Positions 56,780 through 64,000 of a DNA stretch of 64,000 nt are shown piece by piece. How positions within the stretch are numbered: the first letter of the stretch is position 1; each line of letters begins with the position of its first letter. The DNA comes from a bacterium. GTDB taxonomy: Bacteria > Hinthialibacterota > Hinthialibacteria > H5-UNCL2. The position numbers and the translations under genes are program-made. The notes under the pieces were generated by a model that was given only the letters and a program-made list of their open reading frames with translations, made no database searches and was not told where the DNA came from. The stretch covers positions 61,355-125,354 of the forward strand of contig JABTUV010000013.1 of the NCBI GenBank assembly GCA_015075175.1, written 5' to 3'.

Positions 56780-58277
56780 TCACGACTTGATGCGATAGGC
56801 CTGAAACTCCGCGTTATCGAAAATCAGCTCCCATCGGTCCTGGTTCCGCTGGAGAAAGGCCGGATCAAGCGCCACGTCCTCCTCGAAGACGCTTCCGACC
56901 ACGACCACGCCTGCGCGCACGCGCGAGAGATACCTCAATAGCGCCGCGTCGTCGGTCTCCTTCGCCAGCCGGCCGTGGCAGGCCGGACAGGAGCGCCATC
57001 ACGCGCGGCTTGCGGAACACGATCGTCCCCGCATCTTCGCCCCAAGTCGCCAGTTGGCTCCACAACTCGCGCGCGGCGGGCCGCTCGATGCCGACCGGGA
57101 TTTCGCCGAACGGCAGGCTCCCGTACTTTCCCAGATACGTTGCCAACAACAACGCCACGCCCGCGACTATCACGGCCTTCCGGCCCCGCCCGTCCAGTCG
57201 CGCCAACAGCGTTTCAAGACCCATGAGTCCGTAACCAACCGCCAGTGGAAAAAGCGGGATGACCAAGCGATACCCTTGTGGAAACGGCCAGAAGCAAAGC
57301 GGCAGGAGGTAGAACAGAGGGTAGAGTTCCAGGGGTCCGCACCGCCGCCGCGCCTGTCGCGCGTATCCCACGAGCGCCAGCAGCAGCACGCAGAAGTACA
57401 CGAGGAGGCGTCCCCAGAGCACGTACCCATTGTCCCAGAATACCGAATAGGCGACGCCGAGATGGACCACGTTGCGACAAACCGACGCGGGATCGAGGCG
57501 AAACAGCGACAGATAGCCCCCCGCGCCGGGGAGGAGCGCGGCCTGCGCGGCGATCCAGACGGCCAGCGTGGTCAGGGCCAAGACGGACGCGCGAGAGAGG
57601 CGCCGCCGCGCCACGAACTCGCAAAGCGGCAGGATCGGCGCCAACGCAAGCCCCACGCTGCGCGTGCTGTAGGCCAGCCCGATGGCGATGCCCAACCACA
57701 TCCCGAGCAAGGGATGGGAGGCGGGGCGAACCGCGCGCTGCATCAGGCGCAGCGCCAAAAACACGAAAAAGAGAAAGGGCAGGTCGGAGAGAAGCTGGTC
57801 CTTGAAGTCCCAGAGAAGCGGATTGAGGCCCACCAGGAGAATCAACGCTGTCTGCGTCCGCGTTGAAAGTTGCGTCTTGAACGTTTCATGGATCAGTACG
57901 AGCGATGCGACCAGGAATCCGACCAGCAGCAGCTTCATGGCGAAAAAGTTGAGGCCCCAAACGCGATAGATGGGCGCCAGAAGCAGCGGAAAGCCGGGGG
58001 GATAGTAGGCGGGGCCGAGGTGCGCGGTTTCCGGGGTGCGCCGGTACGACGTGGCCGCGTAGGGCCGCCCCTCCACCAGGTTCTTGGCGTGCTGGAGGTA
58101 CTGGCTGAAGTCGCCGCCCCAGTCGTGCCCGGAACGGATGGTGCACACATGAAAGGCCAGGATGGCCAGGAGCATCGGCAAGAGAATGGAGCGCGACAGC
58201 GGGCGCGCTTCATCATGGACCGGCGGGCCGCACGCGGGCAGGAACGCCGCGATATGATTGAGCAAGCGAGGCGCCAT
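56780..58277 (-). CDS. Polytopic glycosyltransferase, GT39/ArnT-like (C-terminal frameshift)
   Basis: The protein opens with helix ILLPMLLAILAFHVCTIRSG, followed by the first loop with GHDWGGDFSQYLQHAKNLVE (acidic residues typical of the family's catalytic loop) and YYPPGFPLLLAPIYRVWGLN. Nine or more further helices follow. One frame ends in an Arg-rich tail; after a slip near 56965 the better C-terminus reads RLAKETDDAALLRYLSRVRA and ends DNAEFQAYRIKS at 56780. Family members transfer sugars from polyprenyl-phosphate donors to lipids or proteins. About 498 aa after correction. Neighbours at 52-56 kb also concern envelope polymers. Confidence 0.82.
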
Positions 58278-58382
58278 GCCGCTTTCCCCTGTCCGTCCCA
58301 GCTGCCGGATGGACGATGATGATTCAGGAACACATGGGCAAGGTCAAGGGAGCTGTTGGCGCGCAGGCTTCCCGTAGGGCAC

Positions 58383-58512
58383 GCCGCCCTTCGACTTCGG
58401 CCTTCGGCCTTCGCTCAGGGCTGTCGGTTTGGGATTTCGGGACAGCACAGATGTAACAATAAACAGAAACCGAAGGCCCTGAGCGCAGCGCGAAGCGCGA
58501 AGTCGAAGGGCC
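58383..58512. repeat. Inverted pair of CCCTTCGACTTCGGCC repeats
   Basis: Left arm about 58383-58425, right arm about 58465-58512 (ending GAAGTCGAAGGGCC), with a 40-base loop. The gap 58278-58740 contains no gene. Confidence 0.75.
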
Positions 58513-58740
58513 GGCCTGGATGCTGTTGACTTCCCTAATGCAGCCTTGACTCGCCCCATAACAGGGTGGGGATCAAGCGCACGCACAGTCCGCAGCATAG
58601 GGACAGCCGCCGATTCTCGTGGGCTTGCACCAAACCCGCGACTGTCCCCACCTCCGCCTCCTCCGACAAAGGGCTGGAACGCCGCCGGCAAACTGGCTAG
58701 CATCGCCGTCATCCGGCTCCCGACAGGGACGAGGTGCAAC

Positions 58741-61356
58741 ATGAGAATCGCCGGCATCGCCTTGGGCGCGTTGATGATGCTCTTCCCGACATTCGTTCAG
58801 GCGCAAGACGACCTCACTCCCTCATCGCCTGGGAATTCGAGGGGAACGTGGACGACCGCGACCGCTACCATCCGGCCAGGGCGTGGACATCCGCTACGAA
58901 GCGGCCACGTGGGCCGGGCCGCGATCTTCAACGGCCGCACCTCGGTCGCCAACTACGGCAGCCAGTCGCGCTGGACCTTCTCCCGCCGCGACGACTTCAC
59001 CCTCGACTTCTGGCTGAAAACCTCGCAGACGCCTGAGACCATCGCCACCGTCATCATGGCGCAATCCGGGCGAGAATCCCAACTGGAGTTTCGTTCTGGC
59101 CGGCCGCAACTCGCGCGGGCGCATTCCCGGCCATCTAGTTCGAATCGTGGACCTGGGACAGCCAGCGCATCAACCCAGCTTCCGTCAACGACGGCCGCTG
59201 GCATCACGTGCAGGCGTACTTGACCGGCGCAGCTGCGCGGTTCTCCTGGTGGACGACGAGATTTCCGGCGCGATGAAAGTGGAGATGCACTACCGGCACG
59301 CCGCCCGGCTCTGTTTCGGCAACAACATCGGCGACCATCAACCCTACGAGGGAATGCTGGACGATCGCTTCTACCGGGCGTTCCCCGGTCGGTGGCGCGG
59401 TTCGCCCGCATGTTGGACGAGACCACGCAGGGAGCACACGGTCCAGGCCAATGACGACGCCTGGCTGGCGCGCGTGACGGCCCCGCAACCCATCCATGCC
59501 GCTGACCTCCCCAGTGGAGGGCGCGCCGCCAGGCTGCGCCGCCAGGTCCTGGCCTGTCTGGGACTCTCGCCTTTTCCCTACACGAAGGACCAACCCGGCG
59601 ATCTCCTGCCGCTGGACGTGCGCTGGGGCGGCAAGCGCGACTATCCTGATTTCAGCGTGCAGGCGCTGGCCTGGCAGACCTGGCAGGGCGTGTATGCCCA
59701 CGGTTATCTCTATCTGCCCAAGGCGGATCGGCGCCCTATCCGGCCATCCTGCACCCGCACGGCCACTTCGCGCTGGGCACGGCCGCGCCCGAGGTGCAAC
59801 GCCGCTGCATCGCCCTCGCCAAGCAGGGCTACATCGGCCTGTCGGTCAAGAGCACCCATCCCGAGAGCCTGCCCTGGGGCATTTCCCCCCTGACCGGCAT
59901 GACCTGGAACAATCTGCGCGCGCTGGACTATCTGTGCAGCCGTCCCGACGTGAACCAGGCGCGCCTGGGTTGCACCGGCGCCTCCGGCGGCGGCCAGCAG
60001 ACCCACTTCCTCATGTGTATCGACGACAGGTTGGACGCGGCCGTGCCCGCCGTCTACTCCAGCTATATGAAGGAGATTATGACCGGACGCACCTGGGTCC
60101 ACTGCAACTGTAACTGGATTCCGGGGCTGCTTGCGGTCACGGACGAGCCGGAGATGGCGGCGGCCTTCGCGCCCCGGCCGCTGCTCTTCATCTCCAACCA
60201 ACAGGACTGGACGGCGCGCTGGGAGACGGAGGGGCTGCCGGACGTGCGCAAGGTGTACGGCTGGCACGGCGCGGAGGGCGCGGTCGAGAACGCGCAGTAC
60301 AGCGAACCCCACGGCTACCCCAAGCCCTGGCGCGAGCGCATGTACGCCTTCTTCAATCAACATTTCATGGGCGGCGGACTGGCGTCGGTGGTCGAACCGG
60401 ACTCGCTGCCCGAGCTGTCGCCGCGCGAGATGGCGGCCATGCTGCCGGAGGTTCCCACCTGCCAGGAGCGCGTGGACCGGCTGGAGGCGGAGTTTGCGGC
60501 GCGGCTGGGCAAGCGGCTGGCGGAGCCGCGCGACCGCGCCGACGCCGCGCGCCTGCAGCACAACCTGCTCGAGCATCTGCGCCGCTTCCTGCATGAACCC
60601 GCTCCCACGCGCCGCGCCTCCCCGCCGGCGACCGTGCACGAGGACGTCTCGGGCGACTGTCGCCTGCGCGTCGTGCACGTCTCCACCGAACCCGAGATCA
60701 CCGTGCCCGCGCTGCTCATCACCGCGCTGGGCGGAGCGTCCGCGCGGTCGCTGGTGATCCTCGTGGACGGGCGCGGCAAGGAAGTGGTCTTTGCGGAAGA
60801 GGAGAAGTTGTGGCGGGGACTATTGGCTGCGGGCGCGGGGATACTCATCCCGGACGTGCGCTACTGGGGCGAACTTTCGACCCATCCCGCCTGGCCGCGC
60901 GCCTATGGGACCCTCGTGGGGCGTCCGCCGGCAGCCGTGGCCGCGCACGACGTACTGGAACTGGCGCGCAGCCTGCGCACGACCGGCGAGTTCGACCGGC
61001 GGCGCATCGTGGTGATGGGCATCGGCGACGGGGCCGTGCCCGCCCTCTTGGCCGGCGCCCTGGACGAGGAGCTGGAGGGCGTGGCCGGCACGGACGTCGG
61101 TCCGACCTATACCGAGGGGCGCACGACGCCGGTCTGTACCGGCATCCTGCAAGTCTGCGACCTGCCGGACCTGGCGTGTCTGCTGGCGCCGCGTCCCCTT
61201 TTCTGGGCGGGCGTTCCCGACACCGCGGCCTACGCCAGCGCCGACCGCTTCGCAAAGGTCGTGCGCGCCCGCGGCCATCTGATCACCAGCGAACGCGAAA
61301 ACGCCGAGCGACCGGGGCTTCTGGCCTGGTACTCGACCCTCCGGGAGCGGCGATGA
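58741..61356 (+). CDS. Exported LamG plus tandem alpha/beta-hydrolase protein (5' part frameshifted)
   Basis: ATG 58741, signal peptide (IAGIALGALMMLFPTFVQAQ), then LamG (AAIFNGRTSVANYGSQSRWT, DDFTLDFWLKTSQTPET), then an acetyl-xylan-esterase-like hydrolase (LACLGLSPFPYTKDQPGDLL; VYAHGYLYLPK; nucleophile motif GCTGASGGGQQTHF) and a second hydrolase-like half (VVMGIGDGAVPALLAGALDE, lacking a usual nucleophile serine). From 59794 to the stop the frame is clean; before that at least four slips occur (about 58840, 59110-59260, 59400-59460, 59735). It resembles the 15182-19287 fusion but has LamG in front and no propeller. Stop overlaps the EamA gene (ATGA). Confidence 0.75.
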
Positions 61357-62261
61357 GCCGCAGTCCCGAGGGCGCGCGCGTCTTCTGGGGCGGCGTCTCC
61401 CTGGTCCTCATCGCCCTGGTCTGGGCGACCACCTTCGGCATCGTGCGCAGCACCGTCTCCGGCTATGCCTTTCCCCCCTTCGCCTTTCTCTTCTGGCGTT
61501 TTCTTTTAGCCTCGGTGTTCGGAACGGCTTATTACTTCCCGGCTTTAAAGGGAATCACGCCGCGCACCGCCTGGGCGGGCTTTGTCTGCGGCGGATTTCT
61601 CTTCGTGGGCTTCGCCGGCCAGACCCTGGGGCTTATGACCATTCCCGCCGCCCGCTCCGCGTTTCTTACCGGCCTGTTTGTTTTGATGGTCCCCTACTTG
61701 GCGTGGTTGACGCTGGACCGGCCGCTGGAGACGCACATCGTGCTGGCCGCGGGCATGGCGGCGGTGGGACTCTTTTTCATCACCAACCCCGGAACCGACA
61801 GCCTGTCGCGCGGCGATCTCTACACGCTTCTCTGCGCGCTGGGTTTCGCCGGCCAGATCGTGGCGCTGGAGGAGGCGGGACGACTGGCGGACTATCGCCA
61901 GCTCTTCATCGTGCAACTCGTGACGGTTCTGGTGCTGTCGGGGGCGGTGATGCTGTGGCGGGAGGGATTCCACGTCCCGAGCGTGAACTTCGTGTGGATG
62001 ACGATTGCTTTCACCGCGCTGTTTGCGACCGTCCTGGCCTACGCGGTGCAAACTTGGGCGCAGCAGATCGTGCCCGCCGCGGAGACGGCGCTGCTGCTGG
62101 CCCTGGAGCCGGTCTTTGCGCTCTTCGTTTCGGCGTTCGTGTACCGCGAGTTTTTCACCCACCTTCAGGCGACCGGCGCCTCGCTGATCCTGGCGGCGAT
62201 TCTGGTGGTGTCGCTGGTGGGCGTTCCGGCGGCAAGCTCCCGCTCCGCCTCGGAATCTTAA
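61353..62261 (+). CDS. EamA/DMT-family membrane transporter
   Basis: Protein of 302 aa with ten predicted transmembrane helices in two EamA repeats: LVLIALVWATTFGIVRSTVS (first) and LYTLLCALGFAGQIVALEEA (second), each with the typical WA/G-rich opening, and the family's ALLLALEPVFALFVSAFVYR near the end. Family members export amino acids, nucleotides or other small metabolites. Its ATG overlaps the stop of the hydrolase gene by four bases. The last residues (SRSASES) and the stop codon are supplied by a hexanucleotide repeat. Confidence 0.9.
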   Translation: MSRSPEGARVFWGGVSLVLIALVWATTFGIVRSTVSGYAFPPFAFLFWRFLLASVFGTAYYFPALKGITPRTAWAGFVCGGFLFVGFAGQTLGLMTIPAARSAFLTGLFVLMVPYLAWLTLDRPLETHIVLAAGMAAVGLFFITNPGTDSLSRGDLYTLLCALGFAGQIVALEEAGRLADYRQLFIVQLVTVLVLSGAVMLWREGFHVPSVNFVWMTIAFTALFATVLAYAVQTWAQQIVPAAETALLLALEPVFALFVSAFVYREFFTHLQATGASLILAAILVVSLVGVPAASSRSASES

Positions 62262-62338
62262 TCTTAATCTTACTCTTAATCTTAATCTTAATTTTAATCT
62301 TGCTCTTAATCTGTTAATCTTAATCTTGCTCTTAATCT
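62254..62338. repeat. Hexanucleotide CTTAAT microsatellite, tract C
   Basis: About 85 bases of CTTAAT, CTTACT and CTTGCT units starting inside the EamA stop region. It faces tract D across about 300 bases. Confidence 0.9.
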
Positions 62339-62634
62339 GAAACCGCCGCTGCCGGTGTTACTTGCTGCTCAACCACGCCTCCGTCCGCCGCGATCCCAGC
62401 CGTCTGCGTTGCCGCTGTTGCAATGGTTTTACTATGGCGGCCAGGGAATATCTGGCTTGGCGGGATGGGCGCAGGCGCAGCACCCCTCGATACGGCCTCC
62501 GGCCTACTCGGGGCAAGGCGCTGCGCAACTACGGCGGCTCGATGCCAGGCAAAATGTGGCCGACGTAGTACCTGACGTGTCCACGCGAAGGCAATGCTCT
62601 GCCCTGAGGCGGATCAGGAAGCACGCAAGAAGTT

Positions 62635-62750
62635 GGATTAAGATCAAGATCAACAGTAAGATTAAGAGCAAGAGTAAGAGCAAGAGTAAGAGCAAGAGTA
62701 AGAGTAAGAGCAAGATTAAGATTAAGATTAAGATTAAGAACAAGAACAAA
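62635..62750. repeat. Hexanucleotide AAGATT/AAGAGC microsatellite, tract D
   Basis: About 115 bases complementary to tract C. It ends 24 bases before the pncB start. The interval 62339-62634 has a GCTGCGCAACTACGG repeat copy (about 62517-62533) and no gene. Confidence 0.9.
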
Positions 62751-62773
62751 GAAACGGATACGAGTGAGATAAT

Positions 62774-64000
62774 ATGAATCGTCTGATGCAGGCCTGCCCG
62801 TTGTGGACGGACCTCTACGAGCTGACCATGATGGGAGGCTTCTTTCGCAGCGGCGTGGCGGAACGACGCGCCGTGTTCGACCTCTTCTTCCGGCGGATTC
62901 CGCACGACGGCGGCTACGCGGTGGTCGCGGGCCTGCAGGACGCGCTACGGTTCCTCTCGGATCTCCACTTCGAGCCGGACGAACTCGAGTACCTCTCCGA
63001 GCTGGGGCTGTTTCCACCCGGCTTCGTCGACCGCCTGGCGGACTTTCGCTTCACCGGCGACGTTTACGCCCTGCCCGAGGGGACGCCCGCCTTCGCCTAC
63101 GAGCCGCTCTTGCGGCTGGAGGGGACGCTCCTGGAGGCGCAATTGGTGGAAAGCGCGCTGCTGAACCTCATCAACTTCTCCACGCTCATCGCCAGCAAGG
63201 CCGCGCGGGTAGTGCAGGAGGCGGGTTACGACAAGGTCGTCGAGTTCGGCCTGCGGCGCGCGCAGGGACCGGACGGCAGTTTCTCGGCCACGCGCGCCGC
63301 CTACATCGGCGGAGTTGCGGCGACTTCCAACACCTTCGCGGGCGCGCGCCTCAACATCCCCGTGCGTGGGACCCACGCCCACTCCTGGGTGATGGCCTTC
63401 CCCGACGAACTCTCCGCCTTCCGCGCCTATGCCGAAAGCTATCCCGACAGCTGCATTCTCCTCGTGGATACCTACGACACGCTGGGCAGCGGCGTGCCCA
63501 ACGCCATCACCGTGGGCCGTGAGTTGCGCGCGAGGGGGCATGACCTCTACGGCATTCGTCTGGACAGCGGTGACCTGGCCTATCTCTCCATCGAGGCGCG
63601 GCGCATGTTGGACGCGGCCGGTTTCACCTCCACCCGCATCGTCGCCTCCGGCGATCTGGACGAGTGGATCATCCACGATCTCTTGTCGCAAGGCGCGCGC
63701 ATCGACGTGTGGGGCGTAGGCACGCGGCTGGTCACCGGCGGCCACGATTCCGCCCTGGGCGGCGTTTATAAACTGGCCGCCGTCGAGCGCAACGGACACC
63801 TGCTGCCGGCCATGAAGGTCAGCGACAATCCCGCCAAGGAGACGCTGCCCGCCAAGAAGCAGGTCTGGCGCCTCTTCGACGGGAACGGGACCATGATGGC
63901 CGACGTGATCGCACTGGCCGACGAGGAGTTGCCCGAGCGCGACGGCTGCGTGCTGGGCTACAACCCGCATCATGAATATCAGCGCAAGGACTACGCGTAC
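62774..64000 (+). CDS. pncB: Nicotinate phosphoribosyltransferase, cut by window edge
   Basis: Converts nicotinate and PRPP to nicotinate mononucleotide in NAD salvage. From ATG 62774 the frame stays open to the end (409 codons). It begins ACPLWTDLYELTMMGGFF, the family signature, and continues with LLRLEGTLLEAQLVESALLN (about residues 115-134), VEFGLRRAQGPDG (PRPP and nicotinate contacts), PVRGTHAHSWVMAF with the conserved His, LLVDTYDTLGSGVPN and GIRLDSGDLAYLS. The family is about 450-490 aa, so 50-80 residues are missing. Its upstream region is hexanucleotide tract D. Confidence 0.95.
   Translation, partial: MNRLMQACPLWTDLYELTMMGGFFRSGVAERRAVFDLFFRRIPHDGGYAVVAGLQDALRFLSDLHFEPDELEYLSELGLFPPGFVDRLADFRFTGDVYALPEGTPAFAYEPLLRLEGTLLEAQLVESALLNLINFSTLIASKAARVVQEAGYDKVVEFGLRRAQGPDGSFSATRAAYIGGVAATSNTFAGARLNIPVRGTHAHSWVMAFPDELSAFRAYAESYPDSCILLVDTYDTLGSGVPNAITVGRELRARGHDLYGIRLDSGDLAYLSIEARRMLDAAGFTSTRIVASGDLDEWIIHDLLSQGARIDVWGVGTRLVTGGHDSALGGVYKLAAVERNGHLLPAMKVSDNPAKETLPAKKQVWRLFDGNGTMMADVIALADEELPERDGCVLGYNPHHEYQRKDYAY

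Overview
The window looks like one GC-rich contig from an uncultivated Gram-negative bacterium. Evidence for an outer membrane is a secretin, a beta-barrel protein ending in an aromatic residue, a lipoprotein and an O-antigen-ligase-like protein. Futalosine-type menaquinone synthesis (mqnD), type III pantothenate kinase, many pseudopilins, long Thr/Pro linkers, LamG and beta-helix secretome proteins and a very high load of intergenic micro-repeats recall environmental PVC/FCB-type lineages (for example Sumerlaeota, Hydrogenedentota, Kiritimatiellota or Omnitrophota). That placement is an impression, not a proof. No rRNA, tRNA or CRISPR array was found.

Layout. 1-5.8 kb: type IV pilus/secretion genes on the minus strand (pilM-N-O-P-Q, and the start of a PilT-like ATPase at the left edge). 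6-9.9 kb: a frameshift-riddled TPR lipoprotein, NAD kinase and prepilin peptidase. 10-11 kb: a Phd/VapC toxin-antitoxin pair. 11-12.9 kb: mnmG on the plus strand. 13-27.4 kb: a one-strand carbohydrate-type locus. Read in transcription order it has a LacI-family regulator, two pseudopilin-like proteins, two large parallel beta-helix proteins, an esterase-LamG-propeller fusion and a LamG-propeller paralogue.

27.5-33.2 kb is the accessory island. It holds a decayed MNT/HEPN pair, a degenerate ISNCY-like insertion sequence with 19-bp inverted ends, and a tight three-gene operon encoding an unknown 253-aa protein and two different P-loop ATPases, the second resembling the BREX-associated DUF2791/BrxD group. 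None of the usual BREX partners is beside it. This operon is my best candidate for an undescribed system.

33.4-43 kb: a truncated BNR-repeat protein, a very large FG-GAP/dockerin-like exported protein, a CHASE2 adenylate cyclase, a beta-barrel protein and a FecR-domain protein, probably one envelope sensing/secretion unit. 43.5-48.7 kb: coaX, mqnD, mgtE and a SurA-like foldase. 48.9-58.3 kb: a stand-alone type IIG-like restriction-modification enzyme, an SGNH hydrolase, an O-antigen ligase/TPR protein, a DNA methylase and a GT39-like transferase. 58.7-64 kb: a LamG/tandem-hydrolase protein, an EamA transporter and the start of pncB.

Two global oddities matter for any reader. First, about ten families of short palindromic or microsatellite repeats occupy nearly every intergenic gap, sometimes entering genes in frame. 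Second, frameshifts are strongly clustered (6.1-7.5, 39.7-40.7, 45.9-46.4, 56.1-56.6 and 58.8-59.8 kb) while other stretches of several kb are clean. Many of them fall in G/C homopolymers, so local sequencing error is a serious alternative to gene decay.
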